This document shows, one piece after another, positions 23,902 to 36,235 of a stretch of DNA of 64,000 bases. Location: NCBI RefSeq assembly GCF_029962835.1, contig NC_080589.1, positions 16,699,586 to 16,763,585 on the forward strand. Direction: 5' to 3'. How positions within the stretch are numbered: position 1 is the stretch's first letter; every line of letters starts with the position of its first letter. The notes under the pieces are model-generated. The model saw only the letters and a list, made by a program, of their open reading frames with translations, did no database searches and was not told the origin of the DNA. The stretch comes from Magnolia sinica (taxonomy: Eukaryota > Streptophyta > Magnoliopsida > Magnoliales > Magnoliaceae). The position numbers were made by a program, and so were the translations under genes.

Positions 23902-24819
23902 TCCCTTATTTTGTGGCCCATATGATGAGTTTATGTGAATCCGACCGCCCATCCAACGGACCATATGGCGGTCCAAACATGGGGATCAACCCACCTTGCT
24001 ACCCTTTTATTTGAAGGGTCTAGATGATGGGGAAGTGCAAGCATTTGGTGGACCCCAACACGGCCAGATGGGCCAGCCCAAAACTTACTGGGTGTCCGTT
24101 GTCCAGACCGTCCAACAAGGTTTGGACGTTGCTATGAACAAAACAAAAATATTAGCTTGATTTAAAAAGCTTTGGGGAGGGCCACTCGTGTAGACCCCAC
24201 CTTAATGTATGGATTTAATCCACATCGTCTACCCCATTCCCCATCTCATTTTAGGCGTTGAACCGAAAAATGAAGTTAATCTAATTATCTGGCGGGCCAT
24301 ATCTTTGAAAATGGTGAGTTTTACCGTTTAAATCTGCTATGGCCCACTTTGACACCAAAACACATCGAATATTGGGCTCATTCAGACTGTCTTGAGCCAT
24401 AGAATCCAACAACCGGGTCAGATTCTCCTGATGCGGGCCCCATATAGGAAATACCACCGAAAAATAAAAAAATCATGCAACAGGCGCTGCAGCTCGTCCA
24501 GAGGACGCTGCAGCAGTGTTCTGCGCTGCTGTGGCATGAATGGGCAGGGACCGTGGGTCCCAGCCATGGGCCCCACCATGATGTGTGTTGAACATCCACA
24601 CCGTGCATTTGATGGCCCCTTTAGGGCAGCAGGCCTCCTCAAAAAATCATCTGTACCTGGAACTCAGGTGGCCCACATAGCAGGAAACAGTGAGGGATTA
24701 AACATCTACCATTGGAACCCTTTCTGGGTCACAGAAGTTTTGGATCATTATGAAATTTGTTTTTCCTCTCTATGTGGGTCTGTGTGACCTTATTAACAGA
24801 TTGGATGGTAGATAAACGT

Positions 24820-26230
24820 TATGGTGGGCCCCATGTGGGACCAATTGATGTAAGTGTTTTATCCTCACCGTCCCCATGTGTGGGAGGTGGGATGGTTGGT
24901 GGACCTCACTCCAGCTATATGGCTGCTGAAGTGCCGTTACCAAGGTCTGTGGGGCTTGCCTTGATTAATGTGCCATATATCCACACCGTCCAGCAGCTGT
25001 GGACCCCTCATAATGCATGTTTTATCCACGTTGTCTAGCGGCTGTGGACCCCTCATGATGCATGTTTTATCCACGTCGTCCCCCGTGGCTCGTGGGACCC
25101 ATACATATGTGTTCTATCCACACCATCTAGCTGCAAGGATAGTGGGACCCACCTTCATGTATCTGTTCTATGTCCACACCGTCCAGCGTTCCTAGACGAT
25201 GGGGATCCACCCTGATATGTATATCCACTCCGTCCATAGCTTGGACGTGGGGTCATGTAGATGTGTGTGGGGTCCACCTCGACCATGGCAACCCACCTTG
25301 ATATATTTGTTCTATATCCATCTCGTCCATCTGTCCTGGGGCGTGGACCCCTCTTGATGTATGTGGTTTATATCCACACCATCCATCCTAGGTGGAAACC
25401 ACCATGATATATGGGCTTTTCCTACACCGTCTGTGCAGTGGACCCCACCAAGATATAAGTGTTTCGACCCAGCCGTCCATCTGTCTGGTGAGATCGTTTT
25501 AAGGCCTGAGAAGAGAAATGAGGTAGATCCATATATCAGGTGGACCACGCTGCAGAAACAATGGGGAATGAACGCCTACCATTGGAACCCCCTTTTGGGT
25601 CACAGGAGTGTTGGATCTATATGAAATTTATTCACCCCCCTAATCCAGGTCTTTGTGACCTTATGACTAGATTGGATGGGGAATATGGTGGGCCCTACCT
25701 TGATGTATTTATGGCCCATCCATGGGGCCCACCCAGATGAATTTGTGGCCCATTGATGCAGCTCACTTATAGACGGTGTGGCCCACTAGCGCGGCCCAAG
25801 CAATGAGGCCCACCTTGATGTATCTATGGCCATCCATGAGGCCCTACATTGCTGTATTTACAGCCCATCCATAAGGCCCATTTGATGTATTCGAGGCCTA
25901 TGGGCAAGGCTCGTTGTGATGTATTCGTGGCCTATGGGCAAGGCCCGTTGTGATATGTATTAAGCCCATGACGCATGCTCATTTGATGTATTCGAGAACC
26001 AGATACATGACCCATTTAATGTATATGAGACCCATGTGTAGGGCCCACATGTTATGTATTTGAGGCCCATGTGATGAGGCCCATCTTGATGTATTTATAG
26101 CCCGTCTGTTGAGGCCCACCTTGATATTTATATATAGCCCATATGATACGGCCCATTGGATGCATTTGAGGCCCATGGGTTGAGGCCCAATGAGATGTAT
26201 ATAAGGTCAATCGCAATATGTGATTCTACC
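24820..26230 (+). repeat. Degenerate tandem array in solo LTR A
   Basis: Many imperfect units of roughly 40-65 bp, first of the form 'ccaccgtccagc-gtggacccct-atgatgtatgt', then shorter 'gaggcccac-ttgatgtattt' units from about 25690. Copy B keeps only a short version of this array (about 48690-48990), so the array accounts for much of the length difference. Confidence 0.7.
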
Positions 26231-28063
26231 GTGATGTACATAATGATGTTTATTGCAGGCCGTGCCTTGAGAGCAATGATGGTTTGACGTCCACATTATA
26301 AGAAAAATGTTGGTTAAATGTCCGCATTATAACTCTCCCTAGGGCCCATTGATAGGCCCATACTTGTTGTGTGTAGGCCGTCTAGGTCCATCTTCGTTGT
26401 GAGGATAGGTCATCACCATATAACATGCTTAGTATAATTCCATGACTCATGCCATTTACATCATATATATGCTTGATATGAGTAGTGACTGATCATAGCA
26501 TATGCCATTGGACAGATTATTTATGGGACTCATTGATAGGATTACCCACATGAGTGCGTGGTACGCGCAAGATTGCTGCATGACTGGACGGTGTGACTCA
26601 TGCATCTCGCATATGTGTGACATGATCGTTGTACGCTCTAGTGACATCAGGGCTGTGGCCTCCACAGGCATGTCATGGATGGCCAGATGGGACACCAAAA
26701 ATATTTGGTTCAAGCATCTGGGCACTTTAGATGTCCGTGGGTGAAAGTCCCTAAACCTCCGAGGCCAGGAGACGCCCCAACGTCGAAACTGAGTGGATAC
26801 ATGAGCCCCCGAGTGCCGAATACCAGTAGGTCACATCTCCTAATGTGTCGTGGTTGGTTGGGAGGGAGTGTGGCCTTATTCGCCTGAGTGAGGGGGCTTT
26901 AAGCTAGGCTGAGTTTGACCAGCTTGCAAATGAGTCCGCTATCGACGAGCCAGGTAGGTATTGACAGACTGCTGGCTAGGTGGATAGTGATGTCTTTTCC
27001 ACTCGCTGGTTGTGCGGCTAGGGAGGTGGCAGCCATTATGGAGTGTATAGACCCCGGTGATGATCCCAGAGAGGAACCGTACCGATTTATGGAGCAGGAG
27101 TTTCATACTCATTCATTCATTCATTCACTATCCACTCAGGCTGGTGGTGTGCAATTATTTGTTACGTGTACCTTCGCAATGGCCAAGATTTCAGTTGGGG
27201 CACGTGACTAACCTGAGATCAAGAGTTTACCATATTGAGTCTAACTATCCAAATTTAGGTATGAGACTGGTTTGGATAGAAGTCCCTTGTGATGGACCCC
27301 ACGACTTGCAATACTACGTACTATCATCCCGACTTCACACTCCTGCATGGTCATTCGCACCGCATATTGCATTACATCCTCAACATATAGCATTTGGTTT
27401 ACTGTGCTTCTATATTGCATAACTTGATTAAGGTTAACGGTATTCGTGGACTCGATATCTGATATTGACTTATTATGTTTGTGCATCGCATAACCTAGAT
27501 AAGGCTGACGGTATTTATGAACTTGTCAGCATATTTTCGTATTACTCTGATATTGACTCATGGACTTATCAGTATTTCTGCTTACTTTGAGATCGTATGA
27601 TTCATGATCTTGCCTGTATTTCCAATATTGTATGATTATGACATTGTATTGGATACTTGGCATGTGCATCGCACACACTTACACCACCCTCTAAGCTTTC
27701 TATAAGCTTATGCATAATAGATACGTGCAGGTGGCGTTAGGTTGCAGCAACGTTGAGCATGGAGCGTGCAGCGGTCTTCTGGAGCTTTGATTTTTGACAT
27801 ATGTATTTCCCTTTCAGCATTGTATTCAAATGTTTATATTAGTGGATATGTGATGATGATGTTGCTTTTGTGATTTGGGTTAACTTGTGGTTATGCTTCT
27901 TACGAGATAAATGTACATTAGAAAATCCTCCTTATAGCATCCCAGGATTGGAACCTAGCGTATGAGCGCTAGAAGCCGAGAATGGGGTACTATGGTGGCT
28001 GTCGGCACCGGATTTGGTGATCAGGATTCATGTAAGTCTGATTTTCAGGTTTGGGGCGTGAAA

Positions 28064-29330
28064 GCTTGAGATAGAGCAGTTAGATGTTAAAACTGCCTTT
28101 CTCCATGGTGAACTAGAAAAAGAGATCTACATGCACCAACCAGAGGGGTTCAAAGTCAAAGGCAAAGAGCATATGGTGTGTAGGCTTAGGAAGAGCTTAT
28201 ATGGGCTGAAACAAGTTCCAAGGCAATGGTATAAGAAGTTTAACTCGTTCATGTTAAAGCATGGATATGACAGAATGGAGTCGGATCACTGTGTGTTGAT
28301 GCACAAGTTCTCATATGTTGATTTCTTAGTTCTGCTATTATACGTTGATGACATGCTCATCATGGGTAAAGACATTAAGAAAATTGATAGGCTAAAACAG
28401 GAGTTGGGCAAGTCATTTGTGATGAAAGACTTGGGCCCGGGTAAGCAGATCCTAGGAATGGAGATAACCCGTGATAGAAGTAGCAGAAAGCTTTGGTTGT
28501 CACAAGAACGGTATATTGAGAAAGTCATAGAGCGGTTAAATATGAATGCATTGAAGCCGGTCGGTACTCCACTGGATGGTCACTTCAAATTTAGCAACAA
28601 ACAATGTCCAAAGACGAAGGCAGAGGTAGATGAGATGAGGAAGATACCCTACGCGTTAGCGGTAGGAAGTTTGATGTATGCTATGATGTGTACGCCCCCA
28701 GACATAGCATATGTAGTTGATGTTGTTAGCCGATATCTTACCAATTATGGTAAAGAACCTTGGGCAGTGGTGAAATGGATACTACGGTATCTAAGAGGCT
28801 CATCCAGGTTGAGCTTATGCTATGGTGAAGGAAAACCTATGTTAGAAGGCTACACAGATGCAGATATGACAGGTGACATAGACTCCAGGAAGTCTACATC
28901 GGGGTTCATGTTTATGTTTGTAGGAGGAGCGATGTTTTGGCAGAGTAAGTTACAGAAGATTGTAACATTGTCAACGATAGAGGCCGAATACATTGCAGTC
29001 ACAGAGGCATGTAAAGAGATGCTTTGGATGAAGAGGTTCCTACAAGAACTTAACCTGAAGCAGGAGCAATACGTGGTCTATTGCGATAGTCAAAGTGCTA
29101 TACACTGGAGCAAGAATCCAAGTTAGCACTCCAAGTCAAAGCACATAGATATTTGGTATCACTGGATCAGGGATACTTTGGAACAGAAGGTGTTACAGCT
29201 TGAGAAGGTCCACACAGATGATAATAGGTCATACATAATGACCAAGGCATTGCTCAAGGGCAAGTTTGAGGTTTGTAGTAACCTGGTTAGCTTGAAGAAG
29301 ACGAATTCCTCTTGAGTCGGAAAGAGGGAT
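28064..29330 (+). pseudogene. Copia 1 pol, part 2: reverse transcriptase and RNase H
   Basis: Resumes the RT after the solo LTR with LEIEQLDVKTAFLHGELE and IYMHQPEGF. The catalytic motif is LLLYVDDMLI (about 28335). The Copia linker GSLMYAM-CTPPDIAYVV and the RNase H motifs YTDADMTGDIDSRKSTSGF and EAEYIAVTEACKE follow, then VYCDSQSAIHWSKNPS before a TAG at 29124, past which HSKSKHIDI continues. One long open stretch of 331 codons survives. A purine-rich tract (GGAAAGAGGGA, about 29319) precedes the 3' LTR. Confidence 0.92.
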
Positions 29331-29333
29331 ATT

Positions 29334-30120
29334 TGATAGGGTTTTCCTCCTCAATTCAGAGGAGAGATAGTGTAGCACGGATGTCTTAAAGCCTGTTTCA
29401 CCGCGCTGCTCGACTGGTCGAGTGGGCGGCTTGACCGGTTGAAGGGAGCTGCTTGACCAGTCGAGGCTCGCTCGACTTAAAGTCCCACAAGCTCATTTTT
29501 TTGTTATTGACCAGTCGAGGGTCAAGCTTGACCGGTTGAAGGGGTCCTTTGACCAGTCGAGTACCTAACTCGACTAGTCGAGGGTTACATAGATTTTGCA
29601 CAGATTTTGTGTGGACTGCGTAAATTTGATGTGGTTTTACAAAGGTGCGGAAAAGGAGCTTCCTAAACTATAAATAAGGGTCCCTAGGGCTATTCTAGGG
29701 TATGCTAAGGTGTTTTCACGACCAAGGTGAGAGAGAGAAAAGAGAGAGGAAGCTTGTGGAAGGGAGGATTCTACTCGTAGAGGTGGTCTACTGTGCAGTC
29801 GATGTCTCAGCGCTTCTACGTCATCGTGATCAGTGAGATCTCTCTATTTTTATTATTCTCTTATTGTTCATCCACTCCTACGTGAGTGAAGATGGTTTGA
29901 TCCAATAGTATGTGCTTGTGATCCGTTGTAACGTTTTACTTTATAGTGAATTGTTGATCTCGACTAGGTCCCGTGGTTTTTACCTCTTCGAGGGTTTTCC
30001 ACATAAAATCTCTTTTGTTGTGTGGTTTGTGCTTTGATCTATTTCATTGCTTTATTATATCCCATAATTCTAATATTTTGGGAGGCGAGATCCTAAGGTT
30101 TTTATGCAATGCTCTTAACA
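29334..30120 (+). repeat. 3' LTR of Copia 1
   Basis: Begins TGATAGGGTTTTCC and ends CTTAACA. Contains seven palindrome variants of TCGACYRGTCGA and a TATAAATA box near 29669. Followed by CTTTT, the probable TSD. Confidence 0.9.
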
Positions 30121-30125
30121 CTTTT

Positions 30126-30346
30126 CACTACTACATGTTGAACCTAGATCTTGTTGTTTCTATTGTGGTGATAGCTAAGGGAGGCCTTGGGACTCAAGCC
30201 AACCATCCAGGCATTTAACGAAAATTGAATTTCCATCAGAACCTCTATAAAAGGAGACCCCTTCCCATTTCAAAGACAATCTATAGTTGCTAGGAGGGAT
30301 GTGGGAAGAGAGAAAAAAAAAGAGAGAGAAAAAGAGAAAAAGGAGG

Positions 30347-30397
<51 letters not shown>

Positions 30398-31067
30398 GAA
30401 GGGTGCCCCCAATTTATCAACAAGTCATACATCCAAGTAGCTCGAGTTACGCGGACAATCCAAAACAAGTAGAGTATGGTCAATATTTAAGATCCCAACT
30501 GGATTTTCATTAAAAGAATGTCACGATTCTTTCTTCCTTTCTCACATCTCTAGCGTGCAAAGTTACCCTAGGTGACTCACCCACTATAATTCATCTCATT
30601 CATGTCATGATGCAACATATTCTTTCCCAAACACCCACTTGTTTGTGTTTAATTTCTTATTAGTCAATCCTGCTCGGTGTATGGTCTATGCCTTATTGTA
30701 TTGATGGATCCTACTCCATTAGAAACCAAGGACTGATCTTACTTCTTTCTTTACATTTAAGTAATAATTAATTCCTCAATTATGATCTACGTCGAGCGCA
30801 TAATCTCCATAGTCAGATTGTAAGTCAATATAGGTAGACAAGGGTGCCTAACTCCTTTCTCCATCATTAAGGCCCTTCCTTGAGATTTTTGGATGTGGGC
30901 TAATCGTAGGATACCTTGGTTCATTATGACTCTACGGTGCCTAGCTAGTTGTATGTTCCGAGTTCATTTGGCTAATGGAGACTCCAAGTCTCAAAGAAAC
31001 TCCTAGTCAATTTCCACACCTCACCAATGTAAGACTCAATGACCTACCTCGCGCATGCGTATGAACA
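30126..31067 (+). repeat. Probable Ty3/Gypsy (Tat-like) LTR, partial
   Basis: Contains a TATA box (TATAAAAGG at 30246-30254), a long GA-rich leader and an end '..ATGAACA' immediately before a Tat-type primer binding site. The left boundary is unknown because Copia 1 is inserted just upstream. Confidence 0.5.
30349..30391 (+). repeat. GA microsatellite
   Basis: About 20 GA units inside a longer purine-rich stretch (30313-30403), downstream of the TATA box in the Gypsy LTR. Confidence 0.85.
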
Positions 31068-31069
31068 GA

Positions 31070-31087
31070 TTTGGTGACTCCAATAGG
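31070..31087 (+). other. Gypsy primer binding site
   Basis: TTTGGTGACTCCAATAGG resembles the TTTGGCGACTCC.CTGGGG seen after LTRs of plant Tat/Ogre-type elements. Confidence 0.5.
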
Positions 31088-31700
31088 TAACTTTTCCAAC
31101 CACTAGCTAGGCCCTGCTTGAAACGTGAGATTTTTGAAATTTTTGGGATCCTTAGTTCTAGCCCCTTTCACTCTCATACTTTATGTTTTACCATTTAATT
31201 TTTATTTTTACTTTCCAACATTTTATTTCTCACACTTTATGTTACAATATTTACTTCTAACATTGTATTTTCCCATATTTATGTTCCTGTATTTTAATTT
31301 CTTGCACAACCAAAGTTGTTGCACTATTGGTATTGCATAACATGTGAATTACTACCTTATTGTGTAGGAACCTATCAAGTTTGCAGGGGATTCCTCACCC
31401 ATCTTGTCATTGAGAAGGCCCTCAAAAAGGCACCACCAAAGAATGTACCCTAGGACCGATCCTTCCAGCTTGTAAAGTTTATTGCTTAAGGAACCTATTA
31501 AAGTCAAAAACCCTAGTTGCATTCTTACACTCACGTACTCCCAAGTTTTTGTATAGCAAAAGCCAAAAGAAGAAGAATGAGGAGAAGAAGAAAGAAAGAT
31601 TAAAAAAAGCACTTAAAATCCAAAAGTAAAAGAGAGAAGAGGGGTAAGAATCGCCGACCTCCATCTTGAAGCAGCTTGAAGATGGGCTTAAATATGGGTG
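31088..31700. other. Probable Gypsy 5' leader; no clear coding region
   Basis: AT-rich sequence following the primer binding site. No gag domain is recognisable in either strand before the minus-strand RT begins. Confidence 0.35.
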
Positions 31701-31709
31701 TTTATTAGG

Positions 31710-34110
31710 TGATGATAACTTTGTTCTTGGTTTCATCGACCTTGATACCTTCCTTACTAACCATAAAGCTGAGTATCTTACCCTGGTTGCACCGAAGACA
31801 CACTTTAGAAGGTTTATTCATGCTTGATCTTTTCTAATTGGTAGAAAAGCTTCTTGAGATCCTTAAAATGTCCATTGATAGTTGAGACTTGACAATCATG
31901 TCATCCATGTATTCTTTCATTTCTTTGTTCATCATGTCATTGAACATGATTGTCATGGCTTAGTGCTATGTAGCTCTGATGCTTTTCAATATGAATGGTG
32001 TGACTTGGTAGCAGAAAGTTCTCCATGACGTTATGAATGATGTACAATAGTGGAAAGTCATCCTTAGGACTGAATTTATTGAGGTTGCGAAACTTGATGC
32101 GCATATAGACCTTTTCGTTCTTTCTAGGCACCAGTATGATGTTGGTGAGCCTCTCTAAGTAGCTTTATACTACCAGGAAGCCTCTATTATCCTGCTTAAT
32201 GATTTTTCTCAGATATTGAAAATCCACCCTGATCTCATTCTTCTTAGCTTCTGCTTGATGGGCTTGATTTTTAACTTTATTGACAAATATGTACAACTAG
32301 GTCCTCGTCGAGCACAGGCATGTCTTCATAGGGGAAGGTGAAGTTTGACAATCACGACTTTACGAATTCAATCATCCTCTGCTTATTCTCTAGCTAGAAG
32401 GACTTTCCAACACACTTCCATAGGGGTCTCGGATGTCCCAGGTTCAAGATCTTAAAGTCATCGAGAATGACATTAGCTTTTGTTTCAAACTTTATTAGTA
32501 GATCCTCTAGCTTTAGAGTTAGATCATTGTCTTCCTTTTCCTCGCCTTCATTTAAACCCATGAGCTCAGAGTCTAGCTCCATATCAAAATTGTAATAGTC
32601 AACCTCAAACACATGGACTTCCATAGGCATGCTAAGCTTTTTATTGCTCAAGACTTTTGAAGGGTTTTTATTATTATTATTATTATTATTTTTAAATTTC
32701 ATGGTTTTTTTCTAATTTTTTTGAGATGTTAAGGGTTTTATTCTATGATTTTCACAAATATTTGATGTTTTTGGTTTTTTGATGAAACATTTAAATTTTT
32801 ATATTTTTTAAGAATATTTACTTTGTTCGTATTTTTGAAAACTTTTGAATTTTTAGGGTTTTGACTTTTAGGGGCCTTGAACAGGATGGCACCGCGAACC
32901 AAGAATAGTCTAGGTCTAGTTTGGGGAGTCAAAATCTTTTTATATTGGCTTTTTTAAGGCCATCATCTCTAGGAAAATGTCAGGCGCTTCTACCATTAGG
33001 GAATCATTTTCTAGTCACTGCTTTGAGCTCCTTCCTATGGAAGACAATGTTAGAAAAAGCAATAGGGCACTTGTCTGATACCTGATAACCATTATGTCCA
33101 TGGGATCAAGCTCAAAGTCCTTATTAAAATCATTCACATTAGAGTCATCATCAACATAGTGGAGCTCTATGAGCTCCTCGGGTTCATCCACCTCTACTTG
33201 GACTAGGACCTTGGTCAAATCAATTAGGGGTAGTTTTTGCCCATTGCTCCAGTCCCCATCAGGTAGGTCTAATAACCTTAGTTCACATAATTAGCCCTCT
33301 AAGTTGGATTCCGACTTGCCATCAAGATAGATGATTCTAGTATTGATGAAGTTGATGGGTGTGCACATGAAGCCATCATCCTTATCCCAATGCTCACATC
33401 CTTGTCCATGGTCTTGTCGCTTTGATTTTTCCCCTTGGGTCCTTAATATCCCAAACCTGTCAATCCTAGATTTTCTCGAGCCTCTTTTATCTTTACTTTG
33501 TCTTGATACTATGCTCTGAAGTGGATAATTTGGCATTTGCTAAGGGGAATGACATAGTCCAGGTTGAGGAGACATGGAGAGGTAATAGTTCACAATTTTA
33601 AACTCAAAATTATGATATGGGATGTTCGACTCCTGAGCACCCATAGTCTTAGATGGAAGGACCATTTCAAGGTCAATAAAGATGGAGATGACTTCATCCC
33701 TGAAGACATATTTGACCCTTTGGTGAAGGGTCTATGGGATGGCTCTAACTTTGTACAACTGAAGTATCCCTAGGAGAAGAATGAAAGAGGGCAAGATGTC
33801 CGAATTGATTTAGACCTCGATATTAATTTCTCCTTCAACTTATCTCTTAAATTTGTCAAATACTTACATTCATGTTGCTAGGCCTGAAGGTGGATGGTTC
33901 AATCCTTAAGCGAACGGTAGTCCTTAATGGGCAAACATTTAGGCTTAAGCCATTATCAATGAGCATGGGTGGGATATTGAGATCCTTGTGACATATTGCA
34001 ATGTTCAATGAACACCTATGGTCACGGCTTTGGGAGGGAGATCCTCATCGGTAAATGTGATTGCACGTGATGCGAGGAGTTGGTTGATCATATAGGTGAT
34101 CATTTTGGCA
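31710..34110 (-). pseudogene. Ty3/Gypsy pol (Tat-like): protease and reverse transcriptase, degraded
   Basis: Minus-strand reading. The protease lies at about 34095-33895: ITFTDEDLPPKAVTIGVH, then LIDNGLSLNVCPL, where the family has VDNGSALNVCPL with the catalytic Asp. RT lies at about 32180-31715: NIILVPRKNEKVYMRIKFRNLNK, then FSPKDDFPL, and later YMDDMIVKSQ, the YVDD site with Met in place of Val. The intervening linker (32394-33536) has acidic, weakly conserved frames. Many stops and frameshifts are present. The layout fits plant Tat-lineage pol; no integrase or RNase H is found before the sequence breaks at about 31700. Confidence 0.75.
32668..32692. repeat. ATT microsatellite
   Basis: About eight TTA/ATT units inside the Gypsy remnant. 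Confidence 0.8.
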
Positions 34111-36230
34111 GTACTTCTTAAGAGATGTGCTCATCATTAGGGTCTTGACAAACATTTTTTGGTGTAACTATGATGTGTGCAATAATTCCTAAATAGAGAT
34201 TTGGAAAGGGATGGATTTCAACTAAGCTATTGCATTGTAGGCAATTGGATACACTTCCTGCCAATGATCCATTGTGATCATTTTAGTTGTTCTCTCCTTG
34301 AAAGCACTAGTGATTGGGGTTCATGTTGCCTACCTTGGTACATTCTAGGTAATGTCAAAGGATTAATTGTAGCAAAAAAAAGGTAATGTCAAAGGATTGG
34401 CCGTTTGTCAGAAGGAGGAACTTTCCGTCCTTGGATGAAAACAATGTCCTCAAGAGAAGAGGACTTGGGCCTGGGTGAGGTGATCGGAGTGGCCTTCCCT
34501 TTTAGATATATAAAAAATGATGAGATTTAAGGATTTGAGTGGAAGATTGGGCTTCCCCCTTAGAGAACCAAGTGTTGGTTGGGACTGAGTATGCCAATTG
34601 GGGGACAAGGTTCCTTTCCTGGAGGGTGGCCAACTAATTGAAGTTAGACCTTGATTTGGCTAGGGTGTGCGACATAGCGACCAAGGGAGCTCTCCTTCCT
34701 TTGAGGACGATGAGTGGATTGGAATAGTGAGTCAGACTCCTTCCTTAGAGGAATATTGAATAATTAGAGGGATGCCCTTGTCTTTGTTGCGCAGCACGCC
34801 AACAACGCAGTGAACCGAGATCCAATCTTTGATCTCACCCACAAATGATAAAAAAAAGAAATATAAACTAGAAATAGAATCAAAGCATTCCAAACAAACC
34901 ACAAGATAAGATATACATGGAAAACCCCCAAACACGGGTAAAAAACCATGGGTGCAAACTTCCACTATGAAGAAAACAAGATTTCAAGCAATATACTAAC
35001 CTTTTCCCTTAGATGTATAGAGAAAACCTTTTGCCCACACTTTAGAATAACTCTCAAGTATTCACCTTAATCCTAGAATAGCCCTAGGGACCCCAATTTA
35101 TAGTTTAGGCAACTTCCCTTTCATACCTCTACGAAACCGCTTCAAATTTTCTTAGTCTGTGCAAAACCCACAAAATGAATTTGCGTAACCTCGACTAGTC
35201 GAGCAAGCTACTCCATCGGTCGAGCGGACCCTCGACTGGTTGAGTAGGGGCCTCGACCGGTCGAGCACCTCGACCGGTCGAGCAGGCCACTCAACTGGTC
35301 GAGCGGTTGTCCAGATGTGGCTCCACATCTCAACAGTCTTTCCAGGGCTAGCATTATGACGGGCTAGGGTGTCTCCCTTAGAGGACAATGACTGGAGTGG
35401 GCACAAGGCTAGTTGATGGTGCCCCATGTGGGACCAATGATTCAAAGTGTGTAGGTGTGGGATTGGAGGTGAAGGCGTTGGTGAACTTAATGAGAGGTGG
35501 GGTGAGGCAACTAGATTCGGCCTTAATTACCTTGATAGTAGGTGTACTCAAAGAACTTGTATTTGCTTGATGTTGTGGTAAGGGGTTTTGGAGAACATTA
35601 TTGGTAGTAATGTGGGTTGTAATCCCAATTTTCTTTTCATCGATCAAATTTTAGACCATATGGTTCAAGGTAAAACATCAGTCCCTTGTGTAACCCCTAG
35701 ACTGGTGAAATGCATGGTACTCACTCTCATTGTAGTTGTAAGGCAACAGATTTAGAGGGGACCTAAGTTGTAGCGTGATGAGGATTTTCCTCTGGACTAG
35801 CATGGATAGTATCTCGCTGTAGGATTGAGCTAATGGTGCTAACACCCTAGGTATTAAATTAGCTTACTTGGTTGGGGTATTACATATTTCCCCTCTATTA
35901 TTCTTGTCCCTATTGGGAAATGAATGGAGCGCTTTAAGCATCAACGGTGAGATTATTGACTTCTGGTGGATGTGGGATGGAGATACTTTCGTTTATGTTC
36001 CCACACCTGATAGGCTTTCCTTCAATTCAACTATTTCTCATGAGGACAACTTGATGAGCTTAGAGGAGATCATCCTAGCCCTTATTCTATCTTTGATTTT
36101 TCTCCAGCATGAATGAATTGGGTGAAGTTAGTGATAAGTACAAGATATAACCTTAACATCAAGATGACATGAAAGGTGAGGGTACGCCCACATAAGTAAG
36201 GACCACACACTGCCATAAGTAGCTTGGCAT
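34111..36230 (-). pseudogene. Probable Gypsy gag remnant (split by a solo LTR)
   Basis: Upstream of the protease on the minus strand, broken frames (for example 35647-35378: LIDEKKIGITTHITTNNVLQNPLPQHQ) resemble the linker at the end of Tat Gag, where TNPLP.H is typical. The rest is too decayed to assign. It is interrupted by solo LTR X and ends at the Copia 2 insertion. Confidence 0.5.
34785..35335 (-). mobile_element. Solo LTR X (Copia 2 family) with perfect TSD
   Basis: 551 bp, minus orientation, bounded by TGTTG and CAACA and flanked on both sides by GTCTT (34780-34784 and 35336-35340). It aligns with both Copia 2 LTRs and has the same U3 palindromes (about 35190-35310). No internal region is left, so it is a solo LTR inside the Gypsy gag remnant. 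Confidence 0.9.
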
Positions 36231-36235
36231 ATGGG
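36231..36235. repeat. Target-site duplication of Copia 2, left
   Basis: ATGGG, identical to 55133-55137, almost 19 kb away. Confidence 0.88.

Larger units (their letters stand above)
22925..28063 (+). mobile_element. Solo long Gypsy LTR, copy A, nested in Copia 1
   Basis: Begins TGTGAGACCC and ends about GGGGCGTGAAA, splitting the Copia RT between its AAIMDM and LEIEQLDVKTAFLHG motifs. It is the same family as the inverted copy B (47226-51280): the first 350 bp align closely, as do the CT-rich stretch, a 'gctgcagc' block and the distal 1.3 kb. No coding domain is found. The TSD is not legible and the final CA seems mutated. About 5.1 kb; Tekay/Del-like by length and the TGT(A/G)A start, which is inference. 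Confidence 0.8.
19430..30120 (+). mobile_element. Ty1/Copia retrotransposon 1 (Tork/Tnt1-like)
   Basis: Two LTRs (724 and 787 bp), a tRNA-Met-type primer binding site and a gag-protease-integrase-RT-RNase H order identify Copia. The likely TSD is TTTTT/CTTTT. The internal region is interrupted by a 5.1 kb solo Gypsy LTR at 22925-28063. LTRs differ at many positions and by an indel of about 55 bp, and the coding region carries many stops, so the insertion is old and inactive. Confidence 0.92.

Noticed and set aside
23129-24014. Several overlapping 60-150 codon frames on both strands
   Set aside because: All lie in the non-coding solo LTR A and arise from its low-complexity CT-rich sequence.
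30287-30513. Glu/Arg-rich protein frames
   Set aside because: Products of a GA microsatellite in a Gypsy LTR.
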